Shown here: piece after piece, positions 58,651 to 64,000 of the stretch
Layout: every line of letters starts with the position of its first letter
How positions within the stretch are numbered: position 1 is the first letter of the stretch
NCBI RefSeq assembly: GCF_013167895.1
Contig: NZ_BLWC01000001.1
Location: forward strand, 5,208,001 to 5,272,000
Reading direction: 5' to 3'
DNA from: Streptomyces fulvorobeus
Lineage (GTDB): Bacteria; Actinomycetota; Actinomycetes; Streptomycetales; Streptomycetaceae
Length of the DNA: 64,000 nucleotides
The notes under the pieces: generated by a model
Databases searched by the model: none
Told to the model about the DNA's origin: nothing
Seen by the model: the letters and a program-made list of their open reading frames with translations, nothing else
Position numbers and translations under genes: made by a program

Positions 58651-60069
58651 GTGGCCGCCAAGCCCAGGTTTCGCAATGAAGCAGTCGCAGGAACCGACCG
58701 GAAACACCCGGTCGACGAAACACTCCCGCCCCTCAAGATGTTCACCAGCGGCCTCCAGCACGTGGCCGCCATGTACGCCGGGGTGGTGGCCCCGCCCATG
58801 ATCGTGGGGCCGGCCGTGGGCCTCACCGCCAAGGAGACCGCCTTCCTGATGGGGGCGAGCCTCTTCACGGCGGGCATAGCCACCCTCCTCCAGACCCTCG
58901 GCTTCTGGCGCATAGGCGCCCGGCTGCCGTTCGTCAACGGGGTGTCGTTCGCCGGTGTGACGCCGATGGTGGCGATAGGCAAGGACCGGGGCCACGAGGG
59001 GATCGCCGTCATCTTCGGCGCGATCATCGTGGCGAGCCTCCTCGGATTCCTCCTCGCCCCGTACTTCTGCAAACTGATCCGCTTCTTCCCACCGGTCGTC
59101 ACCGGCACCGTGATCACCCTGATCGGTGTCTCGCTGCTGCCGGTCGCCTTCAACTGGTCCCAGGGCGGCAACTCCACCGCCGACGACTACGGTTCGATGA
59201 CCAACATCACCATGGCCGCCGTCACCCTCGCGATCGTGCTGGCCCTGCGCAAACTGCTGCGCGGCTTCCTCCAGCAGATCGCGATCCTGCTCGGCCTGGT
59301 CATCGGCACACTCATCGCGATCCCCGTCGGCATCACCGACTTCAGCCCCATCAAGGACGCCGACGTGGTCGGCTTCCCCTCCCCGTTCCACTTCGGCGCA
59401 CCGCAGTTCGAGATCGCCGCGATCATCTCGATGTGCATCGTGATGCTGGTCTGCATGACCGAGTCCACCGCGGACATGCTCGCACTCGGCCGGATCGTCG
59501 ACCGCCCGGCGGACGAGCGGACCATCGAGGGCGGCCTGCGCGCCGACACCCTCGGCAGTGCTGTCAGCCCGCTGTTCAACGGCTTCATGTGCAGTGCCTT
59601 CGCACAGAACATCGGTCTCGTCGCGATGACCAAGGTACGCAGCCGGTTCGTCGTCGCCGCGGGCGGCGGCATCCTGATCGTGCTCGGGCTCGTCCCGGTG
59701 GCCGCCTCCGTCATCGCGATCGTGCCGCTTCCGGTACTCGGCGGCGCGGGCATCGTGCTGTTCGGTTCGGTCGCCGCGAGCGGCATCCAGACGCTCGCGA
59801 CCGCGGCCCTGGAGAAGGGCGAGAACGCGCTGATCGTCGCGGCTGCCGTCGGCATCGGCCTGATCCCGATCGCCGCGCCGCAGTTCTACCACGCGTTCCC
59901 CGAGGACCTGCTCGTCGTCCTCGACTCGGGCATCTCCACGGGCTGTGTGGTGGCGATCCTGCTCAACCTGGCCTTCAACCACTTCGGCCGCGGCCGGGAC
60001 ACGGACGAGGCCCCGGAGCGGACGGACGAGGAACAGGCCGTGAAGAGCGCGGCCCCGGTGGCCATCTGA
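58651..60069 (+). CDS. NCS2 urate/xanthine permease, copy 2
   Basis: 472 residues, clearly paralogous to the permease before the deaminase: HPVDETLPPLKMFTSGLQHV, AAMYAGVVAPPMIVGPAVGL, RLPFVNGVSFAGVTPMVAIG, ESTADMLALGRIVDRPADER, CSAFAQNIGLVAMTKVRSRF. The GTG start follows GGAGG by 6 nt. Two strong hairpins separate it from the uricase operon, so it has its own promoter. Its acidic C-terminus (ERTDEEQAVKSA) is absent from copy 1. Substrate preference (urate versus xanthine) cannot be told. Confidence 0.92.
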   Translation: MAAKPRFRNEAVAGTDRKHPVDETLPPLKMFTSGLQHVAAMYAGVVAPPMIVGPAVGLTAKETAFLMGASLFTAGIATLLQTLGFWRIGARLPFVNGVSFAGVTPMVAIGKDRGHEGIAVIFGAIIVASLLGFLLAPYFCKLIRFFPPVVTGTVITLIGVSLLPVAFNWSQGGNSTADDYGSMTNITMAAVTLAIVLALRKLLRGFLQQIAILLGLVIGTLIAIPVGITDFSPIKDADVVGFPSPFHFGAPQFEIAAIISMCIVMLVCMTESTADMLALGRIVDRPADERTIEGGLRADTLGSAVSPLFNGFMCSAFAQNIGLVAMTKVRSRFVVAAGGGILIVLGLVPVAASVIAIVPLPVLGGAGIVLFGSVAASGIQTLATAALEKGENALIVAAAVGIGLIPIAAPQFYHAFPEDLLVVLDSGISTGCVVAILLNLAFNHFGRGRDTDEAPERTDEEQAVKSAAPVAI

Positions 60070-60087
60070 GGAGTCCGGCGCCGCGCT

Positions 60088-60118
60088 GTGGGCGCGTACG
60101 GTCGCCGTACGCGCCCAC
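60088..60118. terminator. Bidirectional terminator
   Basis: A 14-bp perfect stem (GTGGGCGCGTACGG and its complement) with a TCG loop between the converging permease and chitosanase genes. Confidence 0.85.
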
Positions 60119-60134
60119 GGGCGTGAGAGGACCG

Positions 60135-60956
60135 TCACCGGCTGATGTGGAAGCTCTCGCCGTACACCCGCCAGCGCAGCGGAGTCTCCAGCTGGAGTCT
60201 GCCTTCGCGTACGAATACGCGCTGGGCGGTCTCCACCCGGCTGGTGTCGGTGTGGGAGGGCTCCTTGCGGATGGCGGCCACGCGGGCGTCGAGGAAGGCG
60301 TGCAGATACCTCTTCTCGTCACCTCCCCGCCCGGGCGGATCGGCCTCCGCGAGAGCCTCACGCCGTATCGTGGCGAAGCCGACCGAGCCGTCCGTGTCGC
60401 CCTGGCCGTGCATCACATAGGCGTCGTAGTAGATGAACTGCCCCAGTGCGCTCAGGCCGTCGTCCTTGGCCCGCCCGACCGACGGGTCGAAATAGGTCTG
60501 GTCACGCTCCGCGTCCTGCGCCGAGCGGAAGGCGGGGTCCGCTGCCGCCCTCGCCCATGCCCCGGTGAACGGCCGGCCGAGACCGGTGTGCGCGTCGCTG
60601 CCCCGCACCGCGCGGAGCGCGGGCAGGTACCGCTCCAGCGGATTGCCGGGCCTGGCCGCCGCGTACCGCTCGACCACGGCGAGCATGTCGCCGGTGCCGG
60701 AGCAGAAGCCGATGATGCCCGCAGTGTAGCCGCGGCCGTCACCGATGTCCTCGATGTACGCGTACTGCGCCTTCCAGTCCAGCGAGGAGTTCTCCGCGCT
60801 CGACACCAGTTGCATGGCGAGCCGCTTCTTGGCCGGGTCGTCGAGGTCGTTCCCGGGGGCGGAACCGGTCAGTCCCGAGCAGCCGGACAGGACTGCGGCC
60901 GCCGCGAGGGCGGTGGCCGCGGCGGATACGAACAGGGAGCGAACGGTGTGGATCAC
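60135..60956 (-). CDS. csn: Chitosanase, glycoside hydrolase family 46
   Basis: 273 residues. N-terminal signal with lipobox-like LSGCSG, so it may be a lipoprotein rather than fully secreted. The catalytic domain is very close to Streptomyces chitosanase: SSAENSSLDWKAQYAYIEDI with the acid Glu in SAEN, GDGRGYTAGIIGF with the base Asp, FCSGTGDMLAVVERY. It hydrolyses chitosan outside the cell. The GTG start fits the signal peptide; no strong ribosome binding site, so leaderless transcription is possible. Confidence 0.93.
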   Translation of the reverse strand: MIHTVRSLFVSAAATALAAAAVLSGCSGLTGSAPGNDLDDPAKKRLAMQLVSSAENSSLDWKAQYAYIEDIGDGRGYTAGIIGFCSGTGDMLAVVERYAAARPGNPLERYLPALRAVRGSDAHTGLGRPFTGAWARAAADPAFRSAQDAERDQTYFDPSVGRAKDDGLSALGQFIYYDAYVMHGQGDTDGSVGFATIRREALAEADPPGRGGDEKRYLHAFLDARVAAIRKEPSHTDTSRVETAQRVFVREGRLQLETPLRWRVYGESFHISR

Positions 60957-61208
60957 ACGCCAAGCCTGCCAGGCCGGAGAGGGGCCCGGGACGTGGTGCC
61001 GGCCCAGCTGACCGGCCCGCACCCCGTGTGGACGGAGGGAACCGGCGGGAGCGTGGCCCAGGCCGTGATCACCGGATGCCCGCGATCCGGGCGGAGCAGG
61101 TCGCCCACGACATCACCGGGTCCTTCACGAGCTGAGCTCCGCCACTCCGCCACTGCACGGGTTCTCGGGTTCACGAGCCGCGCTCCGTGAGCCGGGTGCG
61201 CGGCCGGC

Positions 61209-61811
61209 TCAGTCGCCCGGCCGCCAGTCGGGCCTTCGGCCGCTCAGCGCGATCACCCGGTCGAGCAGCGGGGCGCCGGCCGGTACGGGGACCGGCGGCC
61301 CGAAGATGTCCGAGCTCCCCGGACCGCCCTCCGCCGGGGTCAGCAGTGCCTCCGAGAGGCGCAGGTCCACCTCGTCGGCCCGGAACTCCTGCCCGGTCGA
61401 CCGGGCCAGGTCCCAGCCGTGCACGACCAGTTCGTTGAGCGCGACCAGACCGGCCACCTCGCCCGGCAGGTCCACACCGCCCGCCCGGGTCATGCCCTGC
61501 GAGGCGGCGGGGGAGTCCCAGGCCGTCACCAGTTCGTCGAGCAGGCGCGGCAGCGCCTCGCGCCAGTCCCCGCCGAGCACCGGCAGAGCCGCGTCGGGGG
61601 AGGTGTCGGTCGTGGGCCCGAACTCCTTGCGGGCCGCGTCGCGGAAGGCCGTGGCCAGCCCGACGACGTGGGCGAGCAGCTCCCGTACCGCGTAGTCGGG
61701 ACAAGGCGTCGGGTCGTCGAGCCGGTGGTCCTCGACGGCCGGGAGCAGCGAGCGCATCTGCCTGGCGGCCGACCGCAGGTCGAGGGCGGGAGTCGTCCTG
61801 TTCGTTTCCAT
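61209..61811 (-). CDS. TIGR03086-type metal-binding protein (mycothiol maleylpyruvate isomerase fold)
   Basis: 200 residues: DHRLDDPTPCPDYAVRELLA, HVVGLATAFRDAARKEFGP, GEVAGLVALNELVVHGWDLA, RSTGQEFRADEVDL. The DinB-like four-helix fold with His in LLAHVVG and in NELVVHGWDLA are the probable metal ligands. Many copies exist per Streptomyces genome and most have unknown substrates; some use mycothiol. No partner is adjacent. Confidence 0.85.
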   Translation of the reverse strand: METNRTTPALDLRSAARQMRSLLPAVEDHRLDDPTPCPDYAVRELLAHVVGLATAFRDAARKEFGPTTDTSPDAALPVLGGDWREALPRLLDELVTAWDSPAASQGMTRAGGVDLPGEVAGLVALNELVVHGWDLARSTGQEFRADEVDLRLSEALLTPAEGGPGSSDIFGPPVPVPAGAPLLDRVIALSGRRPDWRPGD

Positions 61812-61957
61812 ACTCCCTCAGACCCCCGCGGCGCCCGGAACTCATCGGCGGCCGCACAACGGCACATTGCGGAAGGTTCTGCCCCGCCCCTTGTCGGCGA
61901 CCCCCGCGCCGTGGCATACAGGTCTGGACCATTGCTTCCGAAGGGGAAGGCAGGACC

Positions 61958-62935
61958 GTGCAACGCCCCCACATGCACGTTGTGTTGACCTGTTCCACCG
62001 CCCTGCTCCTTGCCGTGCTCACGGGCTGCGCCGGTACCGCCGCCGCCGACACGCAGAAACCGACGACGCCCCGAGGGGTGACCGCGCAGGCGGGCAGCGC
62101 CACCTCGGTGCACGTCATGTGGGAGCGCGCCACCGACAACAAGGCGATCACCGGGTACGAGATCTACCGCGAGGGCCGGAAGGTCGGTTCCGTGCCGGCG
62201 GCGAAGCGGATGACCGATGTCGACGGCCTGGCCGCCGCGACGGCGTACACCTTCACCGTCCGGGCCCGCGACGGCGCCGGGAACCTCTCCCGGCCGAGCG
62301 CCGCCGCGCGGGTCACCACCCCCGCGCCCGCCCCCTCCGACACCGAGGCGCCCACCGCCCCCGTGAAACTGCGCGCCACGGCGGGCGGCAGCCGGACCGC
62401 CACCCTGTCCTGGGGCGGCTCGACGGACGACGTGTCCGTCACCTCGTACGACATCTACCAGGAGGACGCCCGTATCCACAGCGTGCCCGGCGCGCGGACG
62501 ACGGCCCGGCTGAGCGGGCTGCGCCCCGGCACGGTCTACACCTTCACCGTCCGGGCCCGTGACGCGTCGGAGAAGTCCTCGCCGGACAGCAACGCCGTGG
62601 ACCTCACCACCGCGTCCGTTCCCGGTGCGCCCGCGAGCACCGCCCCCACCGGTCTGCGGACGTCGTTGAGTGCCGAGGGCGGCGAGTCCGTCGTCGAGCT
62701 GTCCTGGGACCAGCCCGACACCGGCGGCGTGATTCCGGCGTACCAGCTCTTCCTCGACGGAAAGCTGACCACGACGATCGTCTGGGGCGGCACCCCGCCC
62801 AAGGGCCGGGCGACGTACCGCCTGACCCTCGATGATCCGCCCGGCACCCGCTACTCACTGAAGATCCGCGCCAAACTGCCGGACGGCACCTGGGGCGACT
62901 TCTCCGCCCAGCGCACGGTCGCTCTGCCCGGCTGA
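61958..62935 (+). CDS. Fibronectin type III domain lipoprotein
   Basis: 325 residues. Signal peptide with lipobox LTGC, then three FnIII domains (about 35-125, 130-225 and 228-325): VTAQAGSATSVHVMWERATD, YTFTVRARDGAGNLSRPSAA, LRATAGGSRTATLSWGGSTD, LRTSLSAEGGESVVELSWDQ. Domains 1 and 2 share an identical 23-bp stretch (62246-62268 and 62537-62559), a sign of recent duplication or gene conversion. FnIII domains are often linkers of chitinases and other hydrolases, but here there is no catalytic domain. A surface binding role near the chitosanase is possible. Confidence 0.85.
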   Translation: MQRPHMHVVLTCSTALLLAVLTGCAGTAAADTQKPTTPRGVTAQAGSATSVHVMWERATDNKAITGYEIYREGRKVGSVPAAKRMTDVDGLAAATAYTFTVRARDGAGNLSRPSAAARVTTPAPAPSDTEAPTAPVKLRATAGGSRTATLSWGGSTDDVSVTSYDIYQEDARIHSVPGARTTARLSGLRPGTVYTFTVRARDASEKSSPDSNAVDLTTASVPGAPASTAPTGLRTSLSAEGGESVVELSWDQPDTGGVIPAYQLFLDGKLTTTIVWGGTPPKGRATYRLTLDDPPGTRYSLKIRAKLPDGTWGDFSAQRTVALPG

Positions 62936-63023
62936 CCGGCGCCGCGCCCGCCGCGGAGGCCGCCGTCCGGACGTCCTCCCGCGCGGGTCCGGGAGCCGCG
63001 GCCTCCCCGTCGCGGACAGCCCA

Positions 63024-63053
63024 CCGCCCCGGCGCCGTGGGGCACCGGGGCGG
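63024..63053. terminator. Terminator between FnIII and malate synthase genes
   Basis: CCGCCCCGG pairs with CCGGGGCGG across a 12-nt loop, between two converging genes and 22 nt from the malate synthase stop. Confidence 0.65.
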
Positions 63054-63074
63054 GCGGTCGCGCAGGCGTGCGGG

Positions 63075-64000
63075 TCAGCGCAGCTGCTCGTACGCCGGGA
63101 GGGTCAGGAACTCCGCGTAGTCCTGGTCCAGGGAGACCTGGAGCAGGAGGTCGTGGGCCTGCTGCCACTTGCCGGCGGCGAACGCCTCCTCGCCGATCTC
63201 GGCCCGGATCGCGGCCAGTTCGTCGGCGGCGACCTGGCGGGCCAGCTCCGCCGTGGCGTGCACGCCGTTCTCGAAGACCACGTCCGCGTTGATCCACTGC
63301 CAGATCTGCGAGCGCGAGATCTCGGCGGTGGCGGCGTCCTCCATCAGGTTGAAGATGGCGACGGCGCCCATGCCGCGCAGCCACGCCTCGATGTAGCGGA
63401 TGCCGACCGCGACGGCGTTCTGGAGACCCTCGTACGTGGGCCTGGCGTCCAGGGTGTCGATGGCGATGAGGTCGCCGGGCGCCACCGAGACGTCCTCGCG
63501 CAGGCGTTCCTTCTGGTTCGGCCGGTCGCCGAGGACCGCGTCGAAGGAGGCCATGGCGATCGGCACGAGGTCGGGGTGGGCGACCCAGGAACCGTCGAAG
63601 CCGTCGTGGGCCTCGCGGTCCTTGTCCGCCTTGACCTTCTCGAACGCCACCTTGTTGACCTCCGCGTCGCGGCGCGAGGGGATGAAGGCCGCCATGCCGC
63701 CGATCGCGTGTGCGCCGCGCTTGTGGCAGGTGCGCACCAGGAGTTCGGTGTACGCCCGCATGAACGGCGCCGTCATGGTGACGAGGTTGCGGTCGGGGAG
63801 CACGAACTTGGAGCCGCCGTCACGGAAGTTCTTGACGATGGAGAAGAGGTAGTCCCAGCGGCCGGCGTTCAGCCCGGACGCGTGGTCGCGGAGCTCGTAG
63901 AGGATCTCCTCCATCTCGTACGCGGCGGTGATCGTCTCGATCAGCACGGTCGCGCGGACCGTGCCCTGCGGGATGCCGGCGTAGTCCTGGGCGAAGACGA
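63075..64000 (-). CDS. aceB: Malate synthase A, C-terminal part (runs off right edge)
   Basis: 308 residues in the window, about 60% of a normal 530-residue enzyme. Family motifs: TVRATVLIETI, the malate synthase signature LRDHASGLNAGRWDYLFSIV, KFVLPDRNLVTMTAPFMRAY, GGMAAFIPSRRDAEVNKVAF, HDGFDGSWVAHPDLVPIAMA, NLMEDAATAEISRSQIWQWI, C-terminal EFLTLPAYEQLR. It condenses glyoxylate with acetyl-CoA. Together with gcl it disposes of glyoxylate from purine breakdown. The promoter is outside the window. Confidence 0.95.
   Translation of the reverse strand, partial: VFAQDYAGIPQGTVRATVLIETITAAYEMEEILYELRDHASGLNAGRWDYLFSIVKNFRDGGSKFVLPDRNLVTMTAPFMRAYTELLVRTCHKRGAHAIGGMAAFIPSRRDAEVNKVAFEKVKADKDREAHDGFDGSWVAHPDLVPIAMASFDAVLGDRPNQKERLREDVSVAPGDLIAIDTLDARPTYEGLQNAVAVGIRYIEAWLRGMGAVAIFNLMEDAATAEISRSQIWQWINADVVFENGVHATAELARQVAADELAAIRAEIGEEAFAAGKWQQAHDLLLQVSLDQDYAEFLTLPAYEQLR

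Noticed and set aside
1..64000. Search for CRISPR arrays, tRNA genes, insertion sequences, prophage or attachment sites
   Set aside because: No regularly spaced repeats, cloverleaf-like sequence, transposase, integrase or phage gene was recognised.

Overview
This is Streptomyces chromosomal DNA. It has very high G+C with G/C-rich third codon positions, frequent GTG starts, chaplin genes (a long one with a LAETG sortase signal and a short one), a GH46 chitosanase, several leaderless genes and a DmdR/IdeR-type iron box. No tRNA, rRNA, CRISPR array, insertion sequence or phage genes were seen.

Layout. 0-11 kb: a partial secreted protein, a GAF regulator, an AidB-like acyl-CoA dehydrogenase divergent from a YihY membrane protein, and a beta-ketoadipate/3-oxoacid-CoA module (3-hydroxyacyl-CoA dehydrogenase, CatJ/CatI-like CoA-transferase, LysR regulator, thiolase). 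10.6-13.5 kb: chaplins and small secreted proteins. 13.7-26.4 kb: RsgA GTPase, Ada/AlkA-like repair protein, regulators, a PP2C-like protein, pyruvate oxidase, a RsbW-like kinase, a DUF2637 protein, an FhuF-like iron reductase with an iron box, a GntR regulator and a TPR protein. 26.5-35.3 kb: PucR regulator, three-subunit xanthine dehydrogenase, purine permease and XdhC maturation factor. 35.4-45.6 kb: an ACP/ketosynthase cassette, an ExeM-type nuclease, an MFS exporter with a glutathionyl-hydroquinone-reductase-like enzyme, and small or hypothetical genes. 45.7-64 kb: glyoxylate carboligase, catalase, tartronate semialdehyde reductase, hydroxypyruvate isomerase, then OHCU decarboxylase, HIU hydrolase, uricase, two urate/xanthine permeases flanking an 8-oxoguanine deaminase, chitosanase, a FnIII lipoprotein and the C-terminal part of malate synthase.

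How they fit together. Xanthine dehydrogenase, uricase, HIU hydrolase and OHCU decarboxylase turn purines into allantoin. Allantoin degradation yields glyoxylate, which Gcl, Hyi and GlxR or malate synthase assimilate. Catalase removes the H2O2 made by uricase. The allantoin-opening enzymes are not in the window and may lie beyond the right edge. Two operator types tie this set together: a 36-bp twin palindrome directly downstream of the gcl and hyi promoters, and a TCAACA-N3-TGTTGA palindrome over the -35 of both the catalase and uricase-operon promoters.

Caution. Eight genes appear broken by a total of nine frameshifts. Each is repaired by adding one base, usually in a short homopolymer. This uniform pattern points to sequencing or assembly deletions rather than decay.
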